Notes under the pieces: model-generated
What the model was told of the DNA's origin: nothing
The model's database searches: none
What the model saw: only the letters and a program-made list of their open reading frames with translations
Assembly: GCF_003855255.1 (NCBI RefSeq)
Contig: NZ_CP034072.1
Location: forward strand, 2,719,906 to 2,783,905
DNA from: Mycolicibacterium nivoides
Lineage (GTDB): Bacteria > Actinomycetota > Actinomycetes > Mycobacteriales > Mycobacteriaceae
Direction: 5' to 3'
Length of the DNA stretch: 64,000 nt
In this document: positions 34,823 to 45,774 of the stretch, one piece after another
Layout: each line of letters begins with the position of its first letter
How positions within the stretch are numbered: the stretch's first letter is position 1
Translations under genes and position numbers: made by a program

Positions 34823-35247
34823 GTGGCGTCGGGGTCGAACGTCGTTTCAGCCGGCTTGGCGGCCGGTTTGGTGAGCGGATCTGGCGCGGGCTGCCCGTTG
34901 ACGGCATCCGCCGGGCGGTCGCCCGGCACCGACGGCTGGTCATTCTTGCGATCGTCGAAGGCACCGGTCAGGAACGAGTCGTCACCATCGAGCAGATGCT
35001 TGGTGATCGCGGCCCGCGGAGTCATGCCCCGGAGCTTCTGCAGATCGGCGAGGGGCTGCCGAAGGTCGTCGAACTCCGGGCCGAGGTCCTCGCGCAACTG
35101 GCTGGTGGCACCGCTGACGTAGTCACGTGCCTGACGCAGGGCACCCGATGTCCAGCGGATGGCACCGGGCAGGCGCTCGGGCCCCAGGATCACCAGACCG
35201 GCGATCACCAGGACCAGCATCTCTCCCCACCCGATGTTCGCGAACAT
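34819..35247 (-). CDS. tatB: TatB, twin-arginine translocase subunit
   Basis: 142 aa. Starts [20 protein letters not shown], the single N-terminal membrane helix of TatB, followed by the conserved [11 protein letters not shown] hinge, an amphipathic helix and a long polar tail. TatB with TatC binds twin-arginine signal peptides. It lies 2 bases after htrA in the order htrA-tatB, as in M. tuberculosis (Rv1223-Rv1224), likely cotranscribed with the sigE group. Confidence 0.96.
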   Translation of the reverse strand: MFANIGWGEMLVLVIAGLVILGPERLPGAIRWTSGALRQARDYVSGATSQLREDLGPEFDDLRQPLADLQKLRGMTPRAAITKHLLDGDDSFLTGAFDDRKNDQPSVPGDRPADAVNGQPAPDPLTKPAAKPAETTFDPDAT

Positions 35248-35249
35248 CG

Positions 35250-36800
<1,551 letters not shown>

Positions 36801-36824
36801 TCACTGATCGCCTTGTGGTCAAGC

Positions 36825-37223
36825 CTACCGGCGCTTGCGCCGGCTCCGCGTCGGGTCATCAGCTAACTGAGGCTGTTCACCGACCTCGGCCGAAGGCTGT
36901 GGACTGTGGTGCGGTATCTGCGACAACAGGCCCAACAGGGAATTCGGAATGGCTATCGGACAGGAGTCCCGCAATGCGGCCCGGGCCTGGCCCTGGGCGT
37001 CGACCTCGGCCGCGCAATCCGGGCACAGCGACAGGTGATGCGCGGCGCGCAGATGAGCGCTCATCCGCAGCTCACCGTCGACGAAGGCCGCGATGGCTTC
37101 CGTCGAGAGATGTTCGGTGGAGCGGAACTGGCGAGGCGCGCCGACGGGCGCATCGCTCTGCGAGGCGAACTGCGCAGGCAACCAGGAGAATGCCCGACGG
37201 AACACATGTCCCGGGTCGACCAT
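36825..37223 (-). CDS. rseA: RseA, zinc anti-sigma factor for SigE
   Basis: 132 aa from ATG 37223, chosen because AGGAG lies 8 bases upstream; a longer frame to 37298 is possible but lacks a site. The ZAS motif is H63-x3-C67-x2-C70 (HLSLCPDC), the redox-sensitive zinc site that holds the sigma factor. There is no membrane segment, so it is cytoplasmic. In M. tuberculosis RseA is phosphorylated by PknB and degraded by ClpC1P2. It sits directly downstream of sigE and upstream of htrA. Confidence 0.95.
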   Translation of the reverse strand: MVDPGHVFRRAFSWLPAQFASQSDAPVGAPRQFRSTEHLSTEAIAAFVDGELRMSAHLRAAHHLSLCPDCAAEVDAQGQARAALRDSCPIAIPNSLLGLLSQIPHHSPQPSAEVGEQPQLADDPTRSRRKRR

Positions 37224-37300
37224 CGCCCAGCTCCTCTCGCCACGACCAAATGTCCTGACCCGAATGTAGCGCGACCGGGCGCGCTGAACACCAACCACCG

Positions 37301-38080
37301 CTAGGCGGATTTGGCGGTTTCCGGCGAGTTCTTCGCCAGGTACTCGCGCAACGCCTGCCGACCGCGGTGAATGCGGCTGCGCACGGTGCCGAGCTTCACG
37401 CCCAACGTGGCGCCGATTTCTTCGTAGGACAGACCCTCGATGTCACACAGGACCACCGCGGCGCGGAATTCCGGGGCCAGCGAGTCCAGGGCGGCCTGGA
37501 GATCGGCTCCCAGCCGCGAGTCGTGGTAGATCTGCTCGGGGTTCGGGTCATCGGCCGGCACCCGGTCGTAGTCCTCGGGCAGCGCTTCCATGCGGATGCG
37601 GCCACGGCGGCGGACCATGTCCAGGAACAGGTTGGTGGTGATGCGGTGCAACCACCCCTCGAAGGTTCCCGGCTGGTAGTTCTGCACCGAGCGGAACACC
37701 CGGATGAAGGTCTCCTGCGTCAGGTCCTCGGCATCGTGCTGGTTACCCGAGAGGCGATAGGCCAGACGGTAGACGCGGTCCGCGTGTTGGCGCACCAGTT
37801 CGTCCCATGACGGCATCGCGGCCTGGTCGCCGGTGGCGTCGAATACCGCCGTACCGGTCAGTTCATCGGACGGCTCGACCCATTCACCGGTGGTGAACTG
37901 CTCCAGATGTGCCATGGTCACCGGGGCGGCCTGGGCGGCCGGGTTCGAGGTAACAGCGTTCGCGCTCGTCGGATCCTCCTGATCACAGATTTCACTCATC
38001 CCAACACGACTGATCACTTCGTTATTCCGATTGCTGTCCTGGTTGTGCTGGGCAGTGCGCCAGCGGGCGCCGTGTTCCAT
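37301..38080 (-). CDS. sigE: SigE, extracytoplasmic-function sigma factor
   Basis: 259 aa from ATG 38080. The core after residue 85 is nearly the textbook mycobacterial Sig[21 protein letters not shown] (region 2.1), [17 protein letters not shown] (2.2), region 2.4 [18 protein letters not shown], and region 4 with [20 protein letters not shown]. It directs the envelope/surface-stress and stringent-response regulon. The N-terminal ~85 residues are variable, and internal Met codons at residues 28 and 56 could give shorter isoforms, as known for M. tuberculosis SigE. The far longer frame upstream to 38743 overlaps the divergent methyltransferase and is not real. Confidence 0.96.
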   Translation of the reverse strand: MEHGARWRTAQHNQDSNRNNEVISRVGMSEICDQEDPTSANAVTSNPAAQAAPVTMAHLEQFTTGEWVEPSDELTGTAVFDATGDQAAMPSWDELVRQHADRVYRLAYRLSGNQHDAEDLTQETFIRVFRSVQNYQPGTFEGWLHRITTNLFLDMVRRRGRIRMEALPEDYDRVPADDPNPEQIYHDSRLGADLQAALDSLAPEFRAAVVLCDIEGLSYEEIGATLGVKLGTVRSRIHRGRQALREYLAKNSPETAKSA

Positions 38081-38254
38081 GCGGATACCGTTCCTGATCC
38101 CGGTGAGGCAGAGGTATGAGCAATCTGAACTTTCCCTGAGAATGCCGACGATACGTCCGGTTACCTGCCCGAACCAGCGAATTTCCGGTGGTGATAACCG
38201 CCACCCACGGGCGTGTCGCGACAGCGCCCACGGGGTCTGGCCTACGCTGCGGGC

Positions 38255-38899
38255 ATGGTCAGCTCCAACCCCGGTCGCGCCGAGGCGATCGTCACGCATG
38301 CCGAACGGTCGATCTCCGAGGACGAGATCGTCGCGGCTGCGCGTGAGCGGGCCGAAGAACTCGGCGCAGGTGCGGTCACTCCGGCCGTGGGAGCGCTGCT
38401 GAGCGTCCTCGCGCGGCTCACCGGGGGCCGGGCGGTGGTCGAGGTCGGCACCGGGGCCGGTGTGAGCGGGTTGTGGCTGTTGTCCGGCATGAGCGACGAC
38501 GGCGTACTGACCACGATCGACGTCGAACCCGAGCATCAGCGCATCGCCAAGCAGGGTTTCACCGAGGCCGGCGTCGGCCCCGGACGGACCCGGCTGATCA
38601 GCGGGCGCGCCCAGGAGGTACTGACCCGCCTGGCCGACGCGTCCTACGACCTGGTGTTCATCGACGCCGAACCGATCGACCAGCCGCAGTTCGTGGCCGA
38701 AGGGGTGCGCCTGCTGCGTTCCGGCGGTGCGATCGTGCTGCACCGGGCCGCGCTGGGCGGCCGGGCCGGCGACGCCTCGGCCAACGACGCCGAGGTCAGC
38801 GCCGTGCGTGAAGCGGCCCGGCTCATCGCCGAGGACGAGCGTCTCACCCCGGTGCTGATCCCGTTGGGCGATGGCCTGCTGGCCGCCGCTCGCGACTGA
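38255..38899 (+). CDS. SAM-dependent O-methyltransferase (Rv1220c-like)
   Basis: 214 aa. Class I methyltransferase of the catechol/caffeoyl-CoA OMT type: [16 protein letters not shown] binds AdoMet, [16 protein letters not shown] follows, and LVFIDAEP marks the metal-linked strand. The methyl acceptor is unknown. The start is fixed by TACGCT (38243-38248) 6 bases before ATG 38255, a leaderless pattern; an upstream in-frame ATG at 38213 has no support. Divergent from sigE, the conserved mycobacterial arrangement. Followed by a strong terminator. Confidence 0.9.
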   Translation: MVSSNPGRAEAIVTHAERSISEDEIVAAARERAEELGAGAVTPAVGALLSVLARLTGGRAVVEVGTGAGVSGLWLLSGMSDDGVLTTIDVEPEHQRIAKQGFTEAGVGPGRTRLISGRAQEVLTRLADASYDLVFIDAEPIDQPQFVAEGVRLLRSGGAIVLHRAALGGRAGDASANDAEVSAVREAARLIAEDERLTPVLIPLGDGLLAAARD

Positions 38900-38915
38900 C
38901 TTTCCCCGCCCCTTC

Positions 38916-38947
38916 CGGCCTCACCCCTCGACTGCGGGGTGAGGCCG
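38916..38947 (+). terminator. Terminator of the methyltransferase gene
   Basis: CGGCCTCACCCC (38916-38927) pairs perfectly with 38936-38947 around an 8-base loop, and the plus strand continues as AATTTCTCTTCTTT, a U-rich tract. This is the clearest intrinsic terminator in the window. Confidence 0.88.
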
Positions 38948-38984
38948 AATTTCTCTTCTTTACGGATTCCTGACGCGCCACCCC

Positions 38985-39031
38985 TTGACCGCGGACTGAA
39001 CGCATGTTTAGCGTATTGAACATGCGTTCAG
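38985..39031 (+). promoter_or_regulatory. Promoter and TetR operator of the ABC-exporter operon
   Basis: TTGACC (38985-38990) and TAGCGT (39009-39014) are 18 bases apart and place transcription start at about 39022. The palindrome CTGAACGCATGTT (38996-39008) / AACATGCGTTCAG (39019-39031), perfect over 13+13 bases with a 10-base centre, covers the spacer, -10 and start codon. Binding by the TetR protein encoded directly downstream would block transcription. Confidence 0.8.
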
Positions 39032-39693
39032 TCGATGATCGAACAGCGATGGCCCGGATCCGCGACGCCGCGATCGAGCAGTACGGGCAATACGGATTCA
39101 GCGTGGGGCTGCGCACCATCGCCGAGGCCGCCGGCGTCAGTGCCGCCCTCGTGATCCACCACTTCGGTTCCAAGGAAGGCCTGCGCAAGGCCTGCGATGC
39201 CCATGTGGCCGAGGTGGTGCGCGAGGCCAAGACGGAGTCCCTGCGGAGCAGTGACCCGGCGACCTGGCTGGCCCAGATGTCCGAGATCGAGTCCTATGCG
39301 CCGCTGATGGCCTACCTGGTCCGCAGCATGCAGTCCGGCAGTGATCTGGCGAAGACGTTCTGGCGCACCATGGTCGACAACGCCGAGGAATACCTGGAAG
39401 AGGGTGTTCGCACCGGGGTACTCAAACCCAGCCGCGACCCGCGGGCCCGGGCGCGGTTCATGGCGATATGCAGCGGCGGCGGGTTCCTGCTGTACCTGCA
39501 GATGCATGACGACCCAACGGATCTGCGCCGGGTTCTGCGCGACTACGGCGAGGACCTGATGCTGCCCGCCCTTGAGCTCTACACCGAGGGCCTCATGACC
39601 GACTCGACGATGTACGACGCGTTCCTGCACCAACGCGAACAAGGCATTCCGTTCAGTTCCGATCCCACGACCGATACCAAGGAGCCAGCGTGA
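39022..39693 (+). CDS. TetR-family repressor of the ABC exporter operon (Rv1219c-like)
   Basis: 223 aa. N-terminal [52 protein letters not shown], the usual TetR pattern. The C-terminal ligand domain is helical. I chose ATG 39022 over 39004 because the promoter puts the first transcribed base at about 39022 (7 bases after the -10), so the upstream ATG would not be in the mRNA. It should bind the 36-bp dyad covering its own start. In M. tuberculosis the orthologue represses the same exporter. Its stop overlaps the next start as GTGA. Confidence 0.9.
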   Translation: MRSVDDRTAMARIRDAAIEQYGQYGFSVGLRTIAEAAGVSAALVIHHFGSKEGLRKACDAHVAEVVREAKTESLRSSDPATWLAQMSEIESYAPLMAYLVRSMQSGSDLAKTFWRTMVDNAEEYLEEGVRTGVLKPSRDPRARARFMAICSGGGFLLYLQMHDDPTDLRRVLRDYGEDLMLPALELYTEGLMTDSTMYDAFLHQREQGIPFSSDPTTDTKEPA

Positions 39694-40583
39694 AGAACTC
39701 CGTCGAAATCCGCGGACTGTCAAAATCTTTCGGACACACCAAGGCGCTCGACGGGTTGAACCTGACCGTCTCCCCCGGCGACGTCACCGGCTTTCTCGGA
39801 CCCAACGGCGCGGGCAAGTCCACCACGATCCGGGTGCTGCTGGGCCTGCTGCGCGCCGACGGGGGCACCGTGCGACTCCTGGGCGGCGACCCGTGGCGCG
39901 ACGCGGTCGCCCTGCACCGCCGCATCGCCTACGTTCCAGGCGATGTCACGTTGTGGCCCAACCTGACCGGGATGCAGGCGATCGACTTCCTGTGCCGGCT
40001 GCGCGGCAACGGCGTCGACACCCGGCGCCGCGACGAACTGATCGAGCGGTTCGAACTGGACCCGCACAAGAAGGCCCGCACCTACTCCAAGGGCAACCGG
40101 CAAAAGGTCGCGATCGTCGCGGCGTTCAGTTGTCATTCCGAGCTCTATATTCTCGACGAGCCCACCTCGGGGCTCGATCCGTTGATGGAAAAGGCATTTC
40201 AGCAATGCGTCGCCGAGGTAGCCGGTCACGGCGCCGCAGTCCTGCTGTCCAGCCACATCCTGGCCGAAGTCGAGAAGCTCTGCGACAACGTGACGATCAT
40301 CCGATCCGGACGCACGGTGCGGTCCGGGACCCTGGCCGAATTGCGGCACCTGATGCGCACCAAGGTCATCGCACGCACCCGCTCCGACGGCCGGGCACTG
40401 CAGAACACGCCCTACGTTCACGACTTCACCAGTCACGACGGGGCGGTGAGCTTCTCGGTGGACCGCAACGACCTCGAGTTCGCCCTCGAGCACCTCACCG
40501 ATCTGGGCATCGCGGATCTCACGGTCGCGCCGGCCTCCCTGGAGGACATGTTCCTGCGCGAGTACCAGGGGGCGACCCGATGA
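39690..40583 (+). CDS. ABC exporter ATPase (Rv1218c-like)
   Basis: 297 aa. Walker [13 protein letters not shown] at about 34-45, a signature region [16 protein letters not shown] (KGNRQK in place of LSGGQ), and Walker [15 protein letters not shown], the pattern of DrrA/tetronasin-type drug exporter ATPases. A C-terminal regulatory part follows. It works with the permease encoded next (ATGA overlap, 40580-40583) and is cotranscribed with the TetR gene. Homologues export diverse antimicrobials. Confidence 0.93.
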   Translation: MKNSVEIRGLSKSFGHTKALDGLNLTVSPGDVTGFLGPNGAGKSTTIRVLLGLLRADGGTVRLLGGDPWRDAVALHRRIAYVPGDVTLWPNLTGMQAIDFLCRLRGNGVDTRRRDELIERFELDPHKKARTYSKGNRQKVAIVAAFSCHSELYILDEPTSGLDPLMEKAFQQCVAEVAGHGAAVLLSSHILAEVEKLCDNVTIIRSGRTVRSGTLAELRHLMRTKVIARTRSDGRALQNTPYVHDFTSHDGAVSFSVDRNDLEFALEHLTDLGIADLTVAPASLEDMFLREYQGATR

Positions 40584-42196
40584 CGGCAACCGCTGCGGCC
40601 CGGCCGTCGGCCCCGCCACGCACGGCCACCTCACCGTTCACCGGTACCGCGACGCTGTTGCGGCTGGCACTGCGCCGTGACCGGGTACGCCTCAGCGTGT
40701 GGCTGGGCGTACTGACGCTGATGATGGTGTACGCCCCCAACGCAATTCGGTTGGCCTACCCGGGTGAGGAGCAGAGACTGGCCAGGGTCAACCTGCTCAA
40801 GACGCCGGCCGGGATGATGCTCGGCGGCCCCATGTTCGGCGCCAATGAGACCGACCTCGGCGTGATGATGGCCAACGAGCTGACGCTCACGCTGACCATC
40901 GCGACCTCGATCCTGGCGATTCTCACCGTGATTCGTCATACCCGGGCCGAGGAGGAGAACGGCAGTGCCGAACTGGTGCTCTCCTCGGTGGTGGGTCGCT
41001 ACGCCCGGACCGCCGCGGCCCTGATCCTGGTCGGCGGTCTCAACGCCGTTCTCGCGCTCACCATGACCTTGGCCATGGCCTCCACGGGCTTCGCAATCGT
41101 CGACACCGCTGCGATGTGCCTGGGCATCACCGGGGTGGCCATGGTCTTCGGTGCCGTCGCCGCGGTGACCGCACAGCTCTGGCGGCAGGCCCGCACGGCG
41201 TCGGGCGCGGCGATGGCGACGCTGGCTCTGGCCGCACTGGTCCGCGGGGCCGGTGACGTGATCGACAACTCGGGCAGCGTCCTGAGCTGGTTCTCCCCGA
41301 TCGCCTGGGCACAGCAGATGCGGCCGTTCACCGACCTGCGCTGGTGGCCGTTCGGTTTGTTGGTCGTCCTGGCCGTCGCGTTGATGGCCGTGGCCGCGGT
41401 GCTGGAGCGTCGTCGCCAATACGACGCGGGCACCATCGCATCCGCGGGCGAGAAGCCCGACGCCCCCACCATCACCGGCCCGCTGCGGCTGCACCTCACG
41501 CTGCAACGGGGCCAGACGATCGGCTGGGCGGTCGGATTGTTCATGGCCGGGCTGGTATTCGGCTCTATGACGAAGGCGCTGCTGGACGCGGCCAAGACCA
41601 ACGAGTTGATCGCCCGGCTGCTCTCCACGACCGGCAACGACGGCATCTACACGACCATGACCCAGTTCCTCGCCGCAGCTGCCACCGCCTACGTCGCATC
41701 GGCTGTGCTGCGGGTGTACACCGACGAGCAGAACGGGCTGGGCGAGCCGGTGCTGGCCGGGGCGGTGTCGCGCCGGCGCTGGCTGTTGGGCGCGGTCGCC
41801 TGCGCGCTGGCGGGAGCGGCGGTCCTGATGTTCTGCGCCGGGCTGGGCAACGGACTGGGCGCCGGACTGACGTTGGGAGAGCCGGGTACGGTCGCTCGCC
41901 TCACCCTGGCCGCGCTCGCCTATCTGCCCGCGCTCGCCGTGGTGGCCGCGATCGCGGCGCTGGCCGTGGCGCTGCGTGCGCCGTGGATCGCCTGGCTGGC
42001 AGTCACATTCGTGATCACCGCGTTGTACCTCGGAGCGCTGCTGCGCCTGCCGCGCTGGCTGATCGAGCTGTCCCCGGTGGGCCAGACCACCGTGCCGAGC
42101 CAGTTCCCCGCCATGGCGCTGGTGGTGATGCTCATCGCCGCAACGGCTTTGGCGGCCGTTGCGGGCTGGATCTATCGCAACCGCGACGCGGTGTGA
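40580..42196 (+). CDS. ABC exporter permease, tetronasin-type (Rv1217c-like)
   Basis: 538 aa, about a dozen hydrophobic segments arranged as two ABC-2-like halves, each opening with an amphipathic [17 protein letters not shown] or [20 protein letters not shown] block. This two-half single-chain permease is typical of tetronasin/mycobacterial multidrug exporters. The ATG overlaps the ATPase stop. A long in-frame upstream extension (to 39893) is antisense-like overlap with the ATPase gene and is ignored. Ligand unknown. Confidence 0.92.
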   Translation: MTATAAARPSAPPRTATSPFTGTATLLRLALRRDRVRLSVWLGVLTLMMVYAPNAIRLAYPGEEQRLARVNLLKTPAGMMLGGPMFGANETDLGVMMANELTLTLTIATSILAILTVIRHTRAEEENGSAELVLSSVVGRYARTAAALILVGGLNAVLALTMTLAMASTGFAIVDTAAMCLGITGVAMVFGAVAAVTAQLWRQARTASGAAMATLALAALVRGAGDVIDNSGSVLSWFSPIAWAQQMRPFTDLRWWPFGLLVVLAVALMAVAAVLERRRQYDAGTIASAGEKPDAPTITGPLRLHLTLQRGQTIGWAVGLFMAGLVFGSMTKALLDAAKTNELIARLLSTTGNDGIYTTMTQFLAAAATAYVASAVLRVYTDEQNGLGEPVLAGAVSRRRWLLGAVACALAGAAVLMFCAGLGNGLGAGLTLGEPGTVARLTLAALAYLPALAVVAAIAALAVALRAPWIAWLAVTFVITALYLGALLRLPRWLIELSPVGQTTVPSQFPAMALVVMLIAATALAAVAGWIYRNRDAV

Positions 42197-42216
42197 ACCC
42201 GAACAGGAGTCAGACG

Positions 42217-42891
42217 ATGAAACTCGCACTTCAGACAATCGCATCGGGCGTGCTCGGCCTGGTGTTCTTCGCCGCCACGCTGTTCTGGCCGGCAGGCACG
42301 TTCCACTACTGGCAGGCCTGGGTTTTCATCGCCGTGTTCATGGCCACCACCGTGGTGCCGAGCATGTACCTGGCGGTCAGGGACCCCGCGGCCCTGCAAC
42401 GGCGCCTGCACGGTGGGCCGACCGCGGAAACGCGCATCGTCCAGAAGATCGTCATCTGGGCGGTCACGGGCTCGGCCGTCGCGGCGTTCGTCCTCAGCGC
42501 CCTCGATCACCGGTTCGGCTGGTCCAGCGTGCCGACCGCGGTGGTCGTCCTCGGCAACGTCCTGGTCGCGGTCGGCCTCATCCTGGCGCAGACGGTGGTC
42601 TTCCAGAACAGCTTCGCCGGCGCCAGCATTCAGGTAGAGGACGAACAGCAACTCGTCTCGACGGGTCTCTACGGGCTGGTGCGTCACCCGATGTACTTCG
42701 GCGCGGTGTTGATGATGTTCGGCACACCGCTGGCGCTGGGGTCCTACTGGGCTCTGCTCGTGTCCATCGTCTCGATACCGGTGTTCGGGATACGGATCAC
42801 CGACGAGGAGAAGATGCTGCGCGCCGAACTCGACGGCTACGACGAGTACGCCCAGAAGGTCCGCTACCGGCTGTTGCCCTACCTGTGGTGA
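42217..42891 (+). CDS. Isoprenylcysteine methyltransferase-like membrane protein, copy 1 (Rv1216c-like)
   Basis: 224 aa with five or so membrane segments. The C-terminal VSTGLYGLVRHPMYFGAVLMMFGTPLALGSYW followed by EEKMLRAELDGYDEYAQKVRYRLLPYLW is the ICMT/PEMT signature, with RHP and the Glu/Arg/Tyr AdoMet-binding tail. It may methylate a lipid or prenylated acceptor in the membrane. AGGAG (42205-42209) is 7 bases before the ATG. Follows the exporter permease by 20 bases, so probably in the TetR-controlled operon. Confidence 0.88.
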   Translation: MKLALQTIASGVLGLVFFAATLFWPAGTFHYWQAWVFIAVFMATTVVPSMYLAVRDPAALQRRLHGGPTAETRIVQKIVIWAVTGSAVAAFVLSALDHRFGWSSVPTAVVVLGNVLVAVGLILAQTVVFQNSFAGASIQVEDEQQLVSTGLYGLVRHPMYFGAVLMMFGTPLALGSYWALLVSIVSIPVFGIRITDEEKMLRAELDGYDEYAQKVRYRLLPYLW

Positions 42892-42901
42892 GAGCAGCGA
42901 T

Positions 42902-43576
42902 ATGAAGGTCGGTCCGCAAGCCGTCGTGTCCTCCGTCATCGGCCTCGCGGTATTCGTGGCCCTGGTGTTCGCGCCGGCCGGGACGTTCGGCTACTGGCGG
43001 GGCTGGGCGTTCATCGCCGTGTTCTCCGCCTTCTCGTTGTTGCCGAGCATCTACCTCGCGCTGCACGATCCGGCGGCACTACGGCGCCGGATGCAGGCCG
43101 GGCCGACTGCCGAGACCCGGCCGGTGCAGAAGTTCGCGAGCGCGATGGCCTTCCTGTTGCTCGCGGTCATCATCGTGACGAGTGCACTGGACCACCGGTT
43201 TGGGTGGTCGGCCGTACCCGCGGTCGTGTCGGTGCTCGGAAATGTCTTGGTGGCGACCGGGCTTGGCGTCGCGATGCTCGTCGTCATCCAGAACAGCTAT
43301 GCGGCCGCCAACGTCAGGGTGGAGGCCGGCCAGGCGGTGGTGTCCACCGGGCTGTACGGGCTCGTCCGGCATCCGATGTACACCGGCAACGTGATCATGA
43401 TGGTCGGCGTACCGCTGGCCCTCGGCTCGTACTGGGCGCTGCTGCTCATCATCCCGGGGTTGGCGCTGCTGGCGGTGCGCATCGTCGACGAGGAGACGAT
43501 GCTGCACACCGAACTCGACGGCTACGACGAATACACCAGGAAGGTCCGCTACCGGCTGGTGCCCTACGTCTGGTGA
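42902..43576 (+). CDS. Isoprenylcysteine methyltransferase-like membrane protein, copy 2
   Basis: 224 aa, exactly the same length as copy 1 and clearly its paralogue: shared PAGTF-YW, LDHRFGWS, VSTGLYGLVRHPMY, LALGSYWALL, LDGYDEY--KVRYRL-PY-W. It starts 10 bases after copy 1, so this is a tandem duplication within the operon. Divergence is enough that it is old. Substrate unknown; two copies may act on different acceptors or form a heterodimer. Its end overlaps by 13 bases the end of the convergent TetR gene. Confidence 0.87.
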   Translation: MKVGPQAVVSSVIGLAVFVALVFAPAGTFGYWRGWAFIAVFSAFSLLPSIYLALHDPAALRRRMQAGPTAETRPVQKFASAMAFLLLAVIIVTSALDHRFGWSAVPAVVSVLGNVLVATGLGVAMLVVIQNSYAAANVRVEAGQAVVSTGLYGLVRHPMYTGNVIMMVGVPLALGSYWALLLIIPGLALLAVRIVDEETMLHTELDGYDEYTRKVRYRLVPYVW

Positions 43577-44133
43577 GCCACGATGCGGGCGGCGGCTTCG
43601 ACGGCCGCCGCCCGGCGCGCAGCCAGGACAGCCGGATCATCGGTGGCCACGTCGGGATGCGGTAGGTGAGCCCAGGCCAGGCCGATCCCGAACAACATCG
43701 CGATCAGATCGCTCGGGTCCCAGGCCGGGTCGATGTGACCGTCGGCCTGGGCCGCTTCGATCGCGGCGACGGCTTGAGCATGCGCAGGCGGCCCGCCGGT
43801 CTCGGGTTCGTCGAGGCTGAACCCCTCGAGTTGGGCCCAGGTGATCATGCGCAGATGTTCGGGCCGCCGGCAGGCCAGGTCGTAGATCTCGCCGACGAAT
43901 TCGGGGACCGCGTCCGGTCGCAGGGTGACCGACCGGAAGAACTCGGCCGCGTCGGCGGCGAACACCTCGCGGAACAGGGTTTCCTTGTCCCCGAAGTGTG
44001 CGTACAGCCGTTCCTTGCTGGCGTGCGCCGCACGGGCGATGCGGTCGACCCGGGCACCGGCCAAGCCGTACTGGGCGAACTCGGCCCGCGCTGCAGCCAG
44101 GATCTCATCACGCAGTTCCGTCGTGCTTCTCAC
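43564..44133 (-). CDS. TetR-family regulator divergent from an acyltransferase gene
   Basis: 189 aa. HTH in LRDEILAAARAEFAQYGLAGARVDRIARAAHASKERLYAHFGDKETLFREVF; the C-terminal part carries the TetR_C_33-like helical ligand domain. The GTG is 6 bases after TAAAAT (44145-44140, minus strand), a leaderless pattern. The palindrome ACGAACTAGTTCGT immediately upstream, between it and the acyltransferase gene, is the likely operator, so it should control itself and that gene. Confidence 0.88.
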   Translation of the reverse strand: MRSTTELRDEILAAARAEFAQYGLAGARVDRIARAAHASKERLYAHFGDKETLFREVFAADAAEFFRSVTLRPDAVPEFVGEIYDLACRRPEHLRMITWAQLEGFSLDEPETGGPPAHAQAVAAIEAAQADGHIDPAWDPSDLIAMLFGIGLAWAHLPHPDVATDDPAVLAARRAAAVEAAARIVAHQT

Positions 44134-44149
44134 AGGAACATTTTAACAG

Positions 44150-44163
44150 ACGAACTAGTTCGT
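44150..44163. promoter_or_regulatory. Palindromic operator ACGAACTAGTTCGT
   Basis: A perfect 14-base palindrome between the divergent TetR and acyltransferase genes. It covers the -35 area of the TetR gene (whose -10 is TAAAAT, 44145-44140) and lies just upstream of TAGGAT (44168-44173), a possible -10 for the acyltransferase gene. The position fits a TetR operator. Confidence 0.7.
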
Positions 44164-44205
44164 TCGGTAGGATCGGAGTCAACAGCGCCACGAGGAGCAC
44201 AGTCC

Positions 44206-45060
44206 ATGTCAGTCACCAAGATCGACGAGATCATGAACCAACCCAGCCACGTCCAAACCCTGCGCCGGGCGGTGGAAGCCGTCGCCGACGGCGTCGACCC
44301 GCTGGTCAATCTCTACCGGCCCTATGTGGACGGCCTGGAGAACCTGCCCCGCGACGGCCGATTCCTGTTGGTGGGCAACCACACCCAGTTCGGCACCGAG
44401 ACCATGCTGATCCCGTACGTGGTGCGCCGCGAGATCGGGATGCGGGTACGCCCGCTCACCGACCGCCGCTTCGGTGACATGCCCCGGCCCGTCTCCGATC
44501 TCATGGCCGCCTGCGGGGCCGTCGTCGGGTCTCCCGAGGGGGCCGGCGAGCTGATGGAGCACGACGAACCCGTCATGGTCTTTCCCGGCGGCGGCCGCGA
44601 GATCGGCAAGTTCAAGGGCGAGCAGTACAAGCTGCGCTGGGAGGGCCGCGCCGGATTCGCACGCGTCGCCATCGAACACGGCTACCCCATCGTCCCCGTC
44701 GCGCTGGTCGGCGGCGACGACGTCTACGTGGGCGTGACGACCCGTGACCACTGGCTCGGCCGGCTCAGCCAGACGATCAGCGAGAAGCTGACCGGTCAGC
44801 GCGACATGGCCATGCCGCTGGTCCGCGGTATCGGCCCCACCCTGATCCCGCGTCCGCAGCGCATGTACCTACAGTTCGCCGAGCCGATCAGCACCGCCAA
44901 ACCCGCGCGGGTCTCGGATACGAAATGGGTCGACACCGTCAAGCACCGCACCCAGGATTCGCTGGAACAGAGCCTCGACGACCTGCTGACCGTCCGCCGC
45001 GAGGACCCGTACCGCGAACTGAACCCACTGGCCTGGCGCAACGCGGCCCAGAGCGGATAA
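44206..45060 (+). CDS. Lysophospholipid/phytyl-ester-synthase-like acyltransferase
   Basis: 284 aa. Acyltransferase motifs: NHTQFGTE (58-65), which has the His-x5-Glu spacing of phytyl ester synthase/diacylglycerol acyltransferases rather than HX4D, and FPGGGRE (126-132), followed by YPIVPVALVGGDD. It is expected to move an acyl group to a lipid acceptor at the membrane face; no membrane segment is obvious. AGGAG (44193-44197) is 8 bases before the ATG. Probably repressed by the divergent TetR. A two-part hairpin follows the stop. Confidence 0.85.
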   Translation: MSVTKIDEIMNQPSHVQTLRRAVEAVADGVDPLVNLYRPYVDGLENLPRDGRFLLVGNHTQFGTETMLIPYVVRREIGMRVRPLTDRRFGDMPRPVSDLMAACGAVVGSPEGAGELMEHDEPVMVFPGGGREIGKFKGEQYKLRWEGRAGFARVAIEHGYPIVPVALVGGDDVYVGVTTRDHWLGRLSQTISEKLTGQRDMAMPLVRGIGPTLIPRPQRMYLQFAEPISTAKPARVSDTKWVDTVKHRTQDSLEQSLDDLLTVRREDPYRELNPLAWRNAAQSG

Positions 45061-45094
45061 CGGCGAACCGCCCGGACCCGGGCGGAGTTCGCCG
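45061..45094 (+). terminator. Terminator after the acyltransferase gene
   Basis: An 8-base-pair stem CGGCGAAC/GTTCGCCG continues, after a 2-base bulge on the right arm, into a 6-base-pair CGCCCG/CGGGCG stem with a 4-base loop. It begins at the first base after the stop codon and lacks a U-tract. Confidence 0.6.
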
Positions 45095-45106
45095 CATACT
45101 GCAGTA

Positions 45107-45751
45107 ATGGAACTGTTGACCGGCTTTGGCCTGGCCACTGCGGCGGGGCTCAACGCCTACATCCCGTTGCTGGCCCTGGGCCTGCTGTCACGCTTCACCC
45201 ATCTGGTGTCACTGCCGGCGGGGTGGTCCTGGCTGGAGAACGGCTGGGTCATGGCGATCGTCGCGGTCCTGCTGATCGTCGAGGTGGTCGCCGACAAGAT
45301 CCCCGCCCTCGACTCCATCAACGACACCATCCAGACCTTCGTCCGCCCGACCGCGGGCGGCATCGTGTTCGGGTCGGGCACCGCTTCGCAGACCGCCGCG
45401 GTGGCAGACCCAGGCGCCTTCGCCCAGTCCGGTCAGTGGATTCCGGTGGCGATCGGTGCGGTCACCGCGCTGGTGGTCTCGTTGACCAAGTCGACGGTGA
45501 GACCGGCCGCCAATGTCGCCACTGCCGGGGTCGCGGCACCCGTGCTGTCGACTGTCGAGGACGTCACGAGCGTCGGGCTGGTCTTCGTGGCGATCCTGCT
45601 GCCGATCCTGGTGCTCGTTGCGCTGCTCGCGCTGATCTGGGGCGCCTTCCGGCTATGGCGGTGGCGCAAGCGACGGGGAGTGGCCAAGATCGGCGCCAAC
45701 GCACGCACGAATGCAGCCCCCCGGCCCGCCGCGGTAGACCCCTGGGAGTGA
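45107..45751 (+). CDS. DUF4126 membrane protein
   Basis: 214 aa. Several hydrophobic segments starting with LTGFGLATAAGLNAYIPLLALGLLSRF, then ADKIPALDSINDTIQTFVRPTAGG, the DUF4126 pattern, and a last segment LPILVLVALLALIWGAFRLWRW followed by a basic tail. Function unknown; relatives occur in many actinobacteria. Convergent with glgC, 23 bases away. Confidence 0.82.
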   Translation: MELLTGFGLATAAGLNAYIPLLALGLLSRFTHLVSLPAGWSWLENGWVMAIVAVLLIVEVVADKIPALDSINDTIQTFVRPTAGGIVFGSGTASQTAAVADPGAFAQSGQWIPVAIGAVTALVVSLTKSTVRPAANVATAGVAAPVLSTVEDVTSVGLVFVAILLPILVLVALLALIWGAFRLWRWRKRRGVAKIGANARTNAAPRPAAVDPWE

Positions 45752-45774
45752 ACCCGGACTGACGACGCGACGCG

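Noticed and set aside
44150..44163. An attachment site or recombination core
   Set aside because: The palindrome lies between a TetR gene and its divergent neighbour with no integrase nearby; an operator explains it better.
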